Below the pieces are notes generated by a model. It was given only the letters and a program-made list of their open reading frames with translations, ran no database searches and was not told the DNA's origin. From Nakaseomyces glabratus (taxonomy: Eukaryota; Ascomycota; Saccharomycetes; Saccharomycetales; Saccharomycetaceae), in contig NC_088955.1 in assembly GCF_010111755.1 (NCBI RefSeq), positions 1 to 64,000 of the forward strand: 64,000 bases of DNA. The letters are read 5' to 3'. Position 1 is the first letter of the stretch. Every line of letters starts with the position of its first letter. Positions 55,101-64,000 of this stretch are shown in pieces. The position numbers and the translations under genes are program-made.

Positions 55101-58100
55101 TCTCACTGCTTTTGCTAAAGCAATTTGGAATACACGTTTAATTTCGGGACGTGTGGTGAATAATGTTGAGCCTGATAATGATACGAATGGGCCGTCATTT
55201 GTTTGATTCTGGGCCTCCATGTAATTTCCCTGTTCTTTAGAACTTGGGTTGTTGTTCAAAATGTGTTGCTGTCTTTGCTGATAAATCAGAAGTTGTTGTT
55301 GATGTTGTTGCATCATTAACATTTGCCTTTGATGTTCAACTTGTTGTTGTTCCAAAGTTACAGAGCCAATATTCCCTGACAGGTTTTCAATAATATCAGT
55401 TGAATCAAGATAATTTGTGGAATCTAAGCTGTCCATTGGTATATCTAAAGCCTTGAATAGCACTTCGACCTCAAATGTCAAACTTAGCTTCCAGTTTGCT
55501 TTTTCGTTCAACTCTTTCAGTGTTCTCAATATTCCAATAGTCCAAGGGTTTGGTGGCTTGAAAATCTTCGAATTTGCTGCATGTTGTATAATTTTTGTTG
55601 TAAATGGCACAACAATTTCCAGTCTGTTTTCCTTGTGTGCATCAAGAAGAAGCTCTCTGAATGCAATATTTCTATGCTTGATTGGTTTATCAACTCCAAT
55701 AGTGATGCAACCTAGCCATGCAGCCAGATTTTTCAAATGCTTCTTATCGATAGCTTTAACATCTTTTATGGACATTAGCAAAAACAGCTGCTTTAATGTC
55801 ATATTGATAACATACTGGTGGAGTGATTCTGATTCAACATTAACAAGCACATCTTTATATAGATTTTGGTAGTTTGGTTCTGTTTTTGCTCTTTGATTTA
55901 CTAAGTAATTAGAAAACCATGCGTAATAATTTGAGGTTAAAACAGATTTAAGATCCAAAACTTTATTCTTTAAGTTTTCTGTAGAAATATTATTCAGAAT
56001 GAAAAGAACCTTTTCTGTAACATCTTTAGGAGGAGTATCTTGTTGAAATTGATATTTCAGTTCATCAATAACAAAAAATTTCATTGGATAGAGTTCAAGG
56101 GGCTGTTTTGTAATTGGTGTGCTTTGATTTTTTGCAACATCAATTCCATGTGCAGCTTCTGACAACGATTGATACACTTGAGGTTGGGTTTTCAAATCAG
56201 GAACCTCTTGTAATAAATCTTTGCAGTATTGAGGAAAATCTGGTAATCTAATTCTAAATGCGTAAATAGCTTGCACAGCAAACTTAAACATTTTAGATTC
56301 GACACCCTCCTTAGCAAAGTTCATAATAATCTTGAAAGCAACGTCAAGCACAAACCCACGTAATAATTGGAATAAAATCATAGAACCGAATAGAACAGAG
56401 GTGGTAGCTAAAGCATCTAATGGATAATCCTTGTAGAAATTTGATTCTGATAGAACAGCATGGGTAATGCAAGCAAATAGATCTTGGTCGTGTGAGGAGT
56501 TGCTATCTCTTAACTTGATTAAAAGGTCGATAACATCTTTGATCGCAATTTCACCACTATACATTTTTTGCAGTTGCATTTGCATCTCCTTTTCAATATC
56601 GCTCTCCACAGGACCAGTATCTTCGCTAGCTAAGATGACGTTATCATGGTCATATCCAAAGTTTAATAATCTTGGGACAGCTATTAGAAGGGCAAATTGT
56701 AGCTTTTCGAACATCAATTGGTCATTAGCATTCAGAGGGATTGTGCGTAAGAAGTTAATAAGAGTATGCAGTGATTTTAAGTCAAAACTTTGAGACTTTT
56801 TTAGTGGCATATCATTGTCAGGAATCTTGATTTGAGCATCTAGATAGGATATAGCGGAATGTGAATTGTTAGAATCAAGATGCTTATGTATATAATCTTC
56901 AAATCCATTCCAGCCCACACGAATAGCTCTAGGTAAAAACTTAAATATGTCCTCAAAAGGCGTATGATCAATGACAAACTCCAATTTTCCTTCATCCTTT
57001 AAAACCTTTGCAAATTCAATTAACCTGAATTTGTTGGTATTAATAATTGCAGTGCAAACTTCCAAAAGCAGCTTATTGTCGTTTCCTAACGCTCTAATTA
57101 TATCAGTTACTGATTGAAAGGACTTTTCGAATGTTTGAACAACTAATGCAATTAGTATTTCATCTACTGTTGTCGTGTTTTCAATTAAAAGACTAAAATG
57201 TTTCATATTGTTGATTAGTGCTAATGCTAGATATTCGGGAGCTGCGTTGAAGTCTTGAAAAAAGCATTCCTGAAAAACGGGTAACATTGGGTTATCTACA
57301 AGTTCATCTCTTTGTAAAAATAGCTCTAGGTCCAGACTAGAAACACACATCAAGTACAGCATGGACATCTTTGTATTTTCAATTTTATTTGACACTTTTC
57401 TTATATTTTGAGAGTTTAGAATATCAAAACAGCCTTCAGAAACAGACCATTTATGAAGCAATACCACTAATTGAAGTTTCACAGATACATGCCAGTCACA
57501 GCTGAAAAACTCATCAATTATGCTACCTGAGTCTAGTATTGCAAATAAAGAACTTAGAGAAGCTAATGACGCATGTACAGGAGTGCTCAAAAAATATTTT
57601 GTGGACATCAAATTGAATATACGATTCCAATTGGTAGCATCTTTTTTCATTGCATACAATGTTTCGTGTAATTGATGGCCTATATGAGTTGCAGCATCGA
57701 CAGCGTATGGAGTAAACCATGGTGAAGCATTACCACTTTCGATATCTGTCTTACTAGCATTTTGCAGATTTTGAGATCCTGGGGAAAGAATTTCCGATAA
57801 AAGTAATGCCACACAATCATTGAGACTCTCACCTTCAAGGGAAAAGACAATGTCTCTTATTTGCTCTATGTAATTGTCAGGGGGATTATCTGCCGATAGT
57901 ACACTTTGTAATGATTCTTGGTAGTTCATTTCTTCGATGTTTATTGTTAAGCTTTTGATGTATTTTTCTATATCAATGCAATCTAGTAAATCAGGTTCAG
58001 TGTTTAAATGATCTTGCAGGTAATGATCTAACTTTTTTATTTTGTAATCTTGAATAAATTCGGTGTTTTCAAAAACTGCTTTTCTAATTAGTGAAACGTA

Positions 58101-58418
58101 ACTTTCGTCTTTCTTAGATAGACGCTTGATGGAATGATAGAGAAGATTGTATAACTCTTTTGGATTACCGTCAATGTTCTCTGCCTGTACTAAAAGTCTC
58201 TTCAGATATTCTATTTCTACTTCGGCTGCAGAGTATTCTAAGATTTCAAATATGTCTCTTTTGGATATTTCAAAATTTATTTCACTTAGATTTACAAGGA
58301 TTTGAACAACGCGAGTAATCGCAGTCCTGTGTTTGCTCCTGTTGTTGCCACTATTAATTATGTCAGAACTGTCTTTCTTGGTCCCTAGCTTCGATTCGTC
58401 AGTGGGGCCAGAGGGCAT
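52146..58418 (-). CDS. CDC39: Cdc39/Not1, scaffold of the CCR4-NOT complex
   Basis: 2090 residues from the ATG at 58416-58418 (S. cerevisiae 2108). N-terminal HEAT-type region (about 1-700; core motif LLSEILSPGSQNLQN), central MIF4G domain (about 740-980) that binds the Caf1/Pop2-Ccr4 deadenylases, a Gln-rich stretch (about 1020-1050), the DUF3819 domain (about 1090-1230) that binds Caf40, and the NOT1 C-terminal domain (about 1600-2060) that holds Not2/Not5. The complex shortens mRNA poly(A) tails and represses transcription in nucleus and cytoplasm. CDC39 is essential in S. cerevisiae. It is divergent from MSH3, as in S. cerevisiae. The frame is intact. Confidence 0.97.
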   Translation of the reverse strand: MPSGPTDESKLGTKKDSSDIINSGNNRSKHRTAITRVVQILVNLSEINFEISKRDIFEILEYSAAEVEIEYLKRLLVQAENIDGNPKELYNLLYHSIKRLSKKDESYVSLIRKAVFENTEFIQDYKIKKLDHYLQDHLNTEPDLLDCIDIEKYIKSLTINIEEMNYQESLQSVLSADNPPDNYIEQIRDIVFSLEGESLNDCVALLLSEILSPGSQNLQNASKTDIESGNASPWFTPYAVDAATHIGHQLHETLYAMKKDATNWNRIFNLMSTKYFLSTPVHASLASLSSLFAILDSGSIIDEFFSCDWHVSVKLQLVVLLHKWSVSEGCFDILNSQNIRKVSNKIENTKMSMLYLMCVSSLDLELFLQRDELVDNPMLPVFQECFFQDFNAAPEYLALALINNMKHFSLLIENTTTVDEILIALVVQTFEKSFQSVTDIIRALGNDNKLLLEVCTAIINTNKFRLIEFAKVLKDEGKLEFVIDHTPFEDIFKFLPRAIRVGWNGFEDYIHKHLDSNNSHSAISYLDAQIKIPDNDMPLKKSQSFDLKSLHTLINFLRTIPLNANDQLMFEKLQFALLIAVPRLLNFGYDHDNVILASEDTGPVESDIEKEMQMQLQKMYSGEIAIKDVIDLLIKLRDSNSSHDQDLFACITHAVLSESNFYKDYPLDALATTSVLFGSMILFQLLRGFVLDVAFKIIMNFAKEGVESKMFKFAVQAIYAFRIRLPDFPQYCKDLLQEVPDLKTQPQVYQSLSEAAHGIDVAKNQSTPITKQPLELYPMKFFVIDELKYQFQQDTPPKDVTEKVLFILNNISTENLKNKVLDLKSVLTSNYYAWFSNYLVNQRAKTEPNYQNLYKDVLVNVESESLHQYVINMTLKQLFLLMSIKDVKAIDKKHLKNLAAWLGCITIGVDKPIKHRNIAFRELLLDAHKENRLEIVVPFTTKIIQHAANSKIFKPPNPWTIGILRTLKELNEKANWKLSLTFEVEVLFKALDIPMDSLDSTNYLDSTDIIENLSGNIGSVTLEQQQVEHQRQMLMMQQHQQQLLIYQQRQQHILNNNPSSKEQGNYMEAQNQTNDGPFVSLSGSTLFTTRPEIKRVFQIALAKAVREVLGPVVEKSANIAVITTTKIVSKDFATEPDENKLKAAAITMVRQLAKSLSRATAYDPLKESLRSTTQSLLPNMMGLSSNPLEELDTAINDNIGLALNLVELAAVDKAVQELREQLIQAIAIRRYHKERRSDQPFITPNTNPYSLALPDPLGIKNNGVTPQQFKLYEEFGNFFPDNHAMTIANQNQSVNTPQSIPAEPVQNIPQNIQTTANRQPLGPAQAQMPIRNPHLVNNVQSELEQNHRILVHLMDSLVALIKENADKNSLKELGEKNQIDGIIFQILTFIAKSVQKDQLALKVSQAVVNSLFATSESPLCREVLSLLLEKLCSLSLVARKDVVWWLVYALDSRKFNLAVIKSLIEVNLIDPYELDNVLVKAMASGMENSVDFTIKLIEESILSEDPILMRMDLINSVIYLSKLNSKDSQEFISKYENKAILPIKEDIEITKKEHYFLIFTEWVKLLQRVESDDAITLAFISQMMDAGILSESDNVIVFFKSALELSIYSFKKSDPTGDVFVSIDALSKMIIKLLIHQNWNDCSRGDYFNMILSVILLVFAKDHGETNTTFNERPYFRLLSNLLYEWSQIRTHKFVNVKNSDNRKDLQQFDAEFYNTFALYLHSLQPFAFTGFSFAWVTLLSHRMFLPEMLRLSDKKGWKNLMILMMDLFLFLDKYTKKNSVSDAVSVIYKGALRIMLAISNDYPEFLIENHYELMNALPQTYFQLKNVILSAIPRGISIPNPFDQNVHMKDMPECQTVPNVYYDPVADLRNLKKPVDNYLRIPSSSLLRTVVNGLYSDEKHRKNCLGYEAVSVNQKLIRAIVLHTGIEAGLENEKTSSNAIFNTKSSYYTLLFEIIKEGKAEIKYQMIQSIIEQLRYPNIHTYWFSFVIKEMFISKEWDDQLDIVRELILRVLLERLIVNKPHTWGVTMMMHTLITNKDVEILELECVKSQSEVQLIFKQLIKHANAMSVATPLNDVDLNSQTQPQPINA

Positions 58419-59147
58419 AGACTTCAGTAATTATATGTACGGTCCTGTTTTGTAAACGGTAAAGGGTGCAGGAATCAATTCTAATTCTCTATTAAAACTC
58501 GGGTTCAAAGAGAAGGAAATGAATTCGTATAGCTTATTATTCAGATAACGTTACCCTTACAAATTTCGTGTTTCTTATTTTGAATGTTTTTGCTTCTTAT
58601 ATCAAAACACTTCTCTTCAGCAAACTGCTTTATAGATCTTATTGAAGAGGAAGGTGGGGTTATCAAAAATTGCTTCGCTCGTTCGTTTCGCTATATCTTA
58701 AACAAAAAACTCAGAAAGCAAGCGGAAAAGTATAGTATTGTAATTGGGTAATTGAGCTCTTATTGTTTCAAGCTTCAGGCTTCAAACATTATCTATTCTA
58801 ATACACCAAAAGTGGCAAACTGATGTTCGAACTTGTATCTGTCTGAGAATCTGAACTTTGTTGTTTCCATTGCCAAGTTTGGCACTCGAAGAGAAAAAAA
58901 AGTTTGAAAAAATATACAGCGTATGTTGTGATATTAGCTTTCCATAGTAATAAGGTTCCTCTTTGAGATGCTCATATATGGGAAAGTCTTGATGCATTAC
59001 AGTATTTCATGATTTTAAGGATTTATTATTGGCCTGTTGACCAATTGTGGTTTAAAGTCTTGAAGACTTATTGGCATACCGTTGTATTCATTTGGAGTTG
59101 TATTTAGTTAGACGAAGAATTTGGATAGCGATGCAGCATATGATAAA
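58419..59147. promoter_or_regulatory. Divergent promoter region CDC39/MSH3
   Basis: About 730 bp between two divergent starts, so it must hold both promoters. There are A-rich tracts (for example 58896-58903) but no site that I can name with confidence. A frame at 58782-58997 has no recognisable protein. Confidence 0.55.
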
Positions 59148-62100
59148 ATGAAGCAAGCATCTATTAGCAGGTTTTTTAAAAAGGTTTCCGCAGTCAACAA
59201 GGAGAAAGTTGACCAAGTGAAGGAAGTTGAGAAAGAAGCTGAAGTGGATGAGGTGCTGGACTTGACTTTGGATTCGGAGAACGATGAGGAGCAACAGCAA
59301 GAGACGCCAGTTCTAGAACCAATAGATGGTGAAGAGCATCCAACTGTCAGTAAAGTACCTGATCTTAACGATTCACGATTATTACAAAAACAGAAAATCT
59401 TAAACGCATCTAAGGATATTACAAACTCTGTGGATGTAAGTGCCTTTAATGAGAAGCTTAAGGATATCATGAATAAAAGAAAACTGGGCAGGATAAAAGG
59501 TTCCCTTATAGATGAATCAGATGAAATTGCTGAACAAAGTGAAGCTGATGAGCATAATATAAAGAAGAAGAGAAAGAAAAGTGACCAATTGACACCATTA
59601 GACCGCCAAGTGAAAGATTTGAAACTAGGTAACATGGATAAAGTATTGGTTATTAGGGTTGGGTATAAATATAAGATCTTCGCGCAGGACGCTATCATTG
59701 CAAGTACGATTTTACACCTTCAACTAATTCCAGGAAAAGTTACTATTGATGACTCAAATCCTAATGACAGTAAATATAAACAATTTGCCTACTGCTCATT
59801 TCCTGATGTGAGATTGAAGGTACATTTAGAGAGACTAGTGAGAAGCGGTTTGAAAGTAGCTGTTGTGGAACAAAGTGAAACTGCCACCACTAAAAAATTT
59901 GATAATAGCAAGGCCAAAACTTCGGTATTTGAAAGAAAAATTACTGGTACATATTCTAAAGCGACATACGCAACAAACTGTGAATTTGAAGTAAATCATG
60001 AAAACATACTTGGCACAAATAATAGTATATGGGCGTTAGATATTGAGGTCTCTGATTCTATCTATAAATATTACTTATGGTCCATCCAGTTGTCAAATGG
60101 TGAAGTTATCTATGATAGTTTTGAAGAATCAAAGGACAACTTCTCTAAAGTTGAAACAAGGATGAAGTATTTGAATCCTAGCGAAATAGTCTCCCCAGTT
60201 GTTGATAGTTTTCCAATAAAGCTAAAAAAGAGATTTCTTGACTTACAGCTTTGTCAGAAAAATTATGATATACTAGCTGAAGATTTGAACATACCCAAAA
60301 AGGAGCTTCTAAACAATAGGTTAATTGAGCTGTGGCATATTTTATATCGTTATCTTAAGGAGTACTCTAATGAGAAACTCCTTAATATAGGTAGCAATTA
60401 TAGGCATTTTTCACAAAAAATTTCAATTCAGTTACAAGCTCAAACAATTAATAATCTCGATTTGATCTCGAACGATGACAGTAAAGGAACCTTATTTTGG
60501 ATACTTGATCATACAAGGACACCGTTTGGTAAACGTTTATTGAAAGAATGGTTGCTAAGGCCTTTACTATCAAAAGACGCTATTGTAGATAGACTCAATG
60601 CAATCGATTGTATTCTAGAATCTGCAAATTCGATTTTCTTTGAATCACTAAATCAAATGATGAAAGGTATACCTGACTTATTACGTACGATTAATAGAGT
60701 ATCATTTGGCAAGACTTCTCAACGAGAAGTGTACTTTCTTCTAAAGCAGTTGACAGGCGTAATTAAACACTTCGAAGCTCACAAAGACTATATCGAGGTA
60801 GAAATCAATAGTAACTCTGGAGCGATTAAAACAAAATCTACAAAATTAGCCTCAATCATGACTCAAATGTTTGAGTTTTCTTTAAGTAGTGTGATTCCGC
60901 AATTGCTTTTAATGATTAATGTTTCCGCTGTTATGGAAAAGGACCAAAAGAAACAGCTCTTGGGGTTCTTTCATTTGAACAATTATGATAATTCAGAAAA
61001 TATAATCAAAATGCAACGAGACATCGATTCTGTTAAGGCACAATTGCATGATGAACTTCAAAATATTAAAAAAATCTTAAAAAGGCCGCACCTTGCTTAT
61101 AAGGATGAAGTTGATTTCTTAATTGAGGTTCGTAATACACAGGTCAAAGGTATCCCATCTGATTGGGTCAAAGTCAATAACACGAAAATGATAAGCAGAT
61201 TTCTTACCCCACGGACGAAAGAATTGGTGGAGTTACTAGAATATCAGAATGATCTCTTATACAATGAAATCTCTAAGGAATATGACCAATTTCTGAATAG
61301 AATTGCTTCATATTATAATGAAGTGAAAACATTCATAATGAATCTCGCGGAGTATGATTGTTTATTATCTCTAGCAGCTGTGTCTTGTAATGTTGGGTAC
61401 ACAAGGCCAGTTTTCACAGATAGCAATGAGCAATTGATAATAGCCAAGCAAGCGCGGAACCCTATTATAGAATCGCTTGGGGTGGATTATGTTCCTAATG
61501 ATATTGAGATGGAAAAAGATAGTGGCCGTGTACTTGTTATTACAGGACCTAATATGGGTGGTAAATCGTCGTACATAAGGCAAATTGCTCTGATGGTAAT
61601 TATGGCTCAAATTGGTTCCTATGTTCCTGCTGAATCACTTAAATTGAGTGTATTTGATAATGTTTTGACAAGAATTGGGTCGCAAGATAATATATTACAG
61701 GGACAATCTACATTCAAAGTTGAACTATCTGAGACAGTGGAGATAATAAATTCCTGTACTTCAAAGACTCTTCTTCTACTAGATGAAGTCGGTAGGGGAA
61801 CAAGCACCAGAGATGGGAATGCCATTGCATGGGCCTTGATTAAATATTTTGTTGAAGAAGAACAGTGCCCTTTCATCTTGTTTACTACACATTTCACTAT
61901 AGTTACGACTGTAAAATCACCATTGTTGAAGAGCTATCATATGAATTACGTGCAGCATAAAAACGAAAATGAAAATTGGACTACAGTGGTCTTTCTGTAT
62001 CAATTGAAAGCCGGGGTCACAGATAGCAGTTATGGGCTGAATGTTGCGAAATTGGCAGGTATTGACACACATATTATCAATCGCGCACATGATGTTGCTA

Positions 62101-62225
62101 TCAGTTATAAGAACGACACAGAATTTGACACCAACATGATCTTGTTTCAAAAAGTTAGAAATATCCTGGCCAATAGAACCACGGCAAGGGAGACATTAAA
62201 AGTACTATTAGAATTAGATGTTTGA
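59148..62225 (+). CDS. MSH3: Msh3, mismatch-repair MutS homologue
   Basis: 1025 residues (S. cerevisiae 1018). The start is the ATG at 59148; the upstream extension opens only with TTG, and this ATG puts the PCNA-binding motif QASISRFF at residues 3-10, as in S. cerevisiae Msh3. An acidic disordered linker with a Lys-rich patch (KKKRKKS) follows, then the mismatch-binding domain (about 155-290, starting VLVIRVGYKYKIFA), lever and clamp domains, and the ATPase with Walker A GPNMGGKS at about 800-807 and Walker B LLLLDEVGRGTS at about 875. Msh3 pairs with Msh2 (MutS-beta) to recognise insertion/deletion loops and trim recombination flaps, and so affects tandem-repeat stability. Neighbouring CDC39 is divergent. 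Confidence 0.97.
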   Translation: MKQASISRFFKKVSAVNKEKVDQVKEVEKEAEVDEVLDLTLDSENDEEQQQETPVLEPIDGEEHPTVSKVPDLNDSRLLQKQKILNASKDITNSVDVSAFNEKLKDIMNKRKLGRIKGSLIDESDEIAEQSEADEHNIKKKRKKSDQLTPLDRQVKDLKLGNMDKVLVIRVGYKYKIFAQDAIIASTILHLQLIPGKVTIDDSNPNDSKYKQFAYCSFPDVRLKVHLERLVRSGLKVAVVEQSETATTKKFDNSKAKTSVFERKITGTYSKATYATNCEFEVNHENILGTNNSIWALDIEVSDSIYKYYLWSIQLSNGEVIYDSFEESKDNFSKVETRMKYLNPSEIVSPVVDSFPIKLKKRFLDLQLCQKNYDILAEDLNIPKKELLNNRLIELWHILYRYLKEYSNEKLLNIGSNYRHFSQKISIQLQAQTINNLDLISNDDSKGTLFWILDHTRTPFGKRLLKEWLLRPLLSKDAIVDRLNAIDCILESANSIFFESLNQMMKGIPDLLRTINRVSFGKTSQREVYFLLKQLTGVIKHFEAHKDYIEVEINSNSGAIKTKSTKLASIMTQMFEFSLSSVIPQLLLMINVSAVMEKDQKKQLLGFFHLNNYDNSENIIKMQRDIDSVKAQLHDELQNIKKILKRPHLAYKDEVDFLIEVRNTQVKGIPSDWVKVNNTKMISRFLTPRTKELVELLEYQNDLLYNEISKEYDQFLNRIASYYNEVKTFIMNLAEYDCLLSLAAVSCNVGYTRPVFTDSNEQLIIAKQARNPIIESLGVDYVPNDIEMEKDSGRVLVITGPNMGGKSSYIRQIALMVIMAQIGSYVPAESLKLSVFDNVLTRIGSQDNILQGQSTFKVELSETVEIINSCTSKTLLLLDEVGRGTSTRDGNAIAWALIKYFVEEEQCPFILFTTHFTIVTTVKSPLLKSYHMNYVQHKNENENWTTVVFLYQLKAGVTDSSYGLNVAKLAGIDTHIINRAHDVAISYKNDTEFDTNMILFQKVRNILANRTTARETLKVLLELDV

Positions 62226-62492
62226 TAGAATCTATAGCTACCATTACATATTTATATTTCTTAACATTATTTTATTGGCATCTTTGTAACGAATGTTTTC
62301 TGGAAATTCCAATTTTTTATGTTTTGGGAGTGGATCCATGCGGACTGGATGCTAAATGTTAAGGGAAAGTCGATTTGTCGAAAGAGCGATTGAAATCTAT
62401 TCAAGCATACTAAACTTATAAATTGAATACTACAAAATATAGAATGCAAGCGACATATAGACGATTGCCCTCAAATCACTGACCTAGAGATC

Positions 62493-63044
62493 ATGTTGTA
62501 CCTTTCTATGAGTGGAACTCTCTCTGAGAACATTGTCAGAGTTTATCCAAGGGACACAGAGCAATCTATTGCTGAATATTCCTTTGACATTACATGCACG
62601 CATTGTAGAGAGGCCCATGGGTCACCAGTATTCATCAATGCCTATGAGAAACATGAGATGGCTGGCAGCAGAGGAGAAACCTCCTTTACTATGAAGTGTA
62701 AGTTCTGTGGCAATGAAATGTCTATCAACTTGTCGCATTTTGAAGAAGCACTATGGAACAGTGAAGCTGAAAGTTACGACAGTGGCTCAATCACCACATC
62801 GAGAAAGAAGCACGGTATCAAGAATGTTAGTGGCAATGCCGGTTTGCTATTGCAGCTAGACTGCCGTGGCTGTGATATCTCCAAGTTCAATCCTCAGAAC
62901 ATCACATTTGTCGTCGAGCTACAACAGGGCAAGATGGAATGCATTATCGAAGAAGGCGAGGACGAGTGGTACGACTATGACGACAACCAAGGCGAGGAAG
63001 TCTCGATCACCGAGATCAAATTCGATATCATAAAGGGTAAATAG
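62493..63044 (+). CDS. DUF866 zinc-binding protein, YCR090C orthologue
   Basis: 183 residues from the ATG at 62493. It belongs to the small CXXC zinc-binding family (human C1orf123/CZIB, S. cerevisiae YCR090C). Two CXXC pairs are visible, Cys35-Cys38 (CTHC) and Cys69-Cys72 (CKFC), and the tail is acidic. A second ATG at residue 6 exists, but the first strand of the fold (LYLSMSGTLSENI) needs the upstream start. The biochemical role of the family in yeast is not established. Position next to MSH3 matches S. cerevisiae except that KIN82 is missing between them. Confidence 0.92.
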   Translation: MLYLSMSGTLSENIVRVYPRDTEQSIAEYSFDITCTHCREAHGSPVFINAYEKHEMAGSRGETSFTMKCKFCGNEMSINLSHFEEALWNSEAESYDSGSITTSRKKHGIKNVSGNAGLLLQLDCRGCDISKFNPQNITFVVELQQGKMECIIEEGEDEWYDYDDNQGEEVSITEIKFDIIKGK

Positions 63045-63197
63045 GTGATATCTACCTGGTACACGTAATCTAACGAACATAGCATGTTGAACAAACCATT
63101 AGGTCTACATGTGCAATTTGAGAATGGTTTCCCTCATTCTTATTTATGTGTTTTTAATATTTTTTTTTCTCTTTCAAAGCATTTTTTCAGCAATTTT

Positions 63198-63228
63198 GCG
63201 ATGAGCTGAAAAATTTCACTTATATAAG
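63198..63228 (+). promoter_or_regulatory. PAC and RRPE motifs plus TATA upstream of the LYAR-type gene
   Basis: GCGATGAGCT (PAC, 63198-63207) overlaps TGAAAAATTT (RRPE, 63207-63216), followed by TATATAAG (63221-63228), about 85-115 bp before the ATG at 63312. This pair marks yeast ribosome-biogenesis promoters, bound by Dot6/Tod6 and Stb3 in S. cerevisiae, and fits the nucleolar role of the gene. Confidence 0.8.
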
Positions 63229-63311
63229 CTGAGTTAGTCTTTAGTCTTAGTAGTTGATTGTCTTCCCGTTATATACAAACCAAGACATTCTATACAATCA
63301 ATACTTTGAGG

Positions 63312-63755
63312 ATGGTTACCTTTAACTGTGAAGTTTGCAACGATACCGTTCCCAAGAAGAACACCGAGAAGCATTACTACCGTTGCCCCAATGCTTACTA
63401 CACATGCATTGACTGTTCAAAGACATTTGACGACGGTGTGAGTTACAAGCAACATACTCAGTGTATCAGTGAGGATGAGAAGTACCAGAAGGCTTTATAC
63501 AAGGGTAAAAAGAATCAGAATCAAAATCAAAACCAAAACCAAAACCAGAAGAAACAGAAACAAACTACTGTGACAGAAGAGAAGAAACCAGCCGAAAAGG
63601 AAACCAAGAAAGAGGTCAAGAAATCTTTGCCAAATTTCAAGAAAGGTGACAACTTGTACAAGATTTTGAAATCCTATAAGGACAAGGACGACAAGAAGAA
63701 ATTGCTGAAATCGCTAGTTGTCGACAGTGAAGGTCGCATAGTACTAAAGAACTAA
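63312..63755 (+). CDS. LYAR-type zinc-finger protein, YCR087C-A orthologue
   Basis: 147 residues. The start is the ATG at 63312, giving MVTFNCEVCNDTVPKK, identical to the S. cerevisiae N-terminus; upstream the frame only opens from TTG. Two zinc fingers are visible: Cys6, Cys9, His21, Cys25 and Cys32, Cys35, His48, Cys51. An Asn-Gln repeat (about 68-79) follows, then a Lys-rich linker and the conserved tail YKILKSYKDK...LKSLVVDSEGRI. LYAR-type proteins are nucleolar and linked to rRNA processing; the promoter motifs just upstream agree. The Asn-Gln run may be length-variable between strains. Confidence 0.95.
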   Translation: MVTFNCEVCNDTVPKKNTEKHYYRCPNAYYTCIDCSKTFDDGVSYKQHTQCISEDEKYQKALYKGKKNQNQNQNQNQNQKKQKQTTVTEEKKPAEKETKKEVKKSLPNFKKGDNLYKILKSYKDKDDKKKLLKSLVVDSEGRIVLKN

Positions 63756-64000
63756 TATTAAGTCATATATAAATTTTGTAGAATAGAAAATGAATAATAA
63801 GTGCATTTTTATCAAAATAATAAATTTTGATTTACTCCGGAATAAATTGCAACTGGTAATGAACGATTACACAACTTAATGCAACTAACAACAAAGAAAA
63901 AACAAGTCAGTCAAAAAGATAAACAGTTGAAACATCTTTTAAACTTTCTTGTTCAGGGATTTTGACATTTTGATGTAGAACTGGTTCAAGGATCGGAGTG
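63756..64000 (-). CDS. CSM1: Csm1, C-terminal end only (coding part 63939-64000)
   Basis: On the minus strand a frame enters from the right edge and ends at a TAA (63939-63941). Its last residues, LRSLNQFYIKMSKSLNKKV, match the end of S. cerevisiae Csm1 (SSLNQFYNKIAKSLNKK). Csm1 is the monopolin subunit that joins sister kinetochores in meiosis I and tethers rDNA at the nuclear rim. In S. cerevisiae CSM1 is the neighbour of YCR087C-A, in the same convergent orientation. Only 20 codons are inside the window; 63756-63938 is the shared 3' spacer and is non-coding. Confidence 0.85.

Overview
The window is the left end of a chromosome from the haploid yeast Candida glabrata (Nakaseomyces glabratus) or a very close relative. 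The strongest evidence is the first 0.8 kb, a telomere tract on the C-rich strand whose 16-base unit is GGGGTCTGGGTGCTGT on the G-rich strand, the known C. glabrata telomere repeat. The two giant cell-wall protein genes carry the SFFIT and SHITT megasatellites known from this species, and the interior genes are Saccharomycetaceae orthologues in a known order. Layout: 1-957, telomere and degenerate telomere-like repeats. 958-3777, subtelomere without genes, holding a cluster of TTAGGG-type (Tbf1-like) sites and three exact copies of a 16-base motif. 3778-43433, an adhesin domain: two giant GPI-type wall proteins on the minus strand (3150 and 4564 residues), a short Ser-rich GPI-type fragment between them, and an Epa-like PA14 lectin gene on the plus strand, separated by long AT-rich spacers of 2 to 6 kb. 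43788-43861, an Asn tRNA gene. 44044-45473, an a-type mating cassette (HMRa): a2, a1 with two introns, an HO-like site at the Y/Z border, and a 76-codon EMG1 tail that appears to mark the outer edge of the Z repeat. 46870-64000, ordinary core genes: MDL1, OCA4, CDC50, CDC39, MSH3, a DUF866 gene, a LYAR-type zinc-finger gene and the 3' end of CSM1. The core block is collinear with the segment next to HMR on S. cerevisiae chromosome III (CSM1, YCR087C-A, YCR090C, MSH3, CDC39, CDC50, OCA4, HMR). Differences are the absence of ABP1, FIG2 and KIN82, the insertion of MDL1 and inversion of the cassette relative to its flank. How the parts work together: the adhesin domain is a subtelomeric surface-protein repertoire. 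Its two big members share nearly identical repeats and C-terminal stalks but have diverged N-terminal domains, so sequence appears to be exchanged between them; junctions and silent variants inside the arrays record this. The tRNA gene sits between this domain and the mating cassette and could act as a chromatin boundary. The genes to the right serve mitochondrial transport, lipid flipping, mRNA decay, mismatch repair, ribosome biogenesis and meiosis. Several open frames begin at TTG rather than ATG, so starts were moved to the first plausible ATG for the PA14 gene, MDL1, MSH3 and the LYAR-type gene. No ATG exists in the a2 frame.
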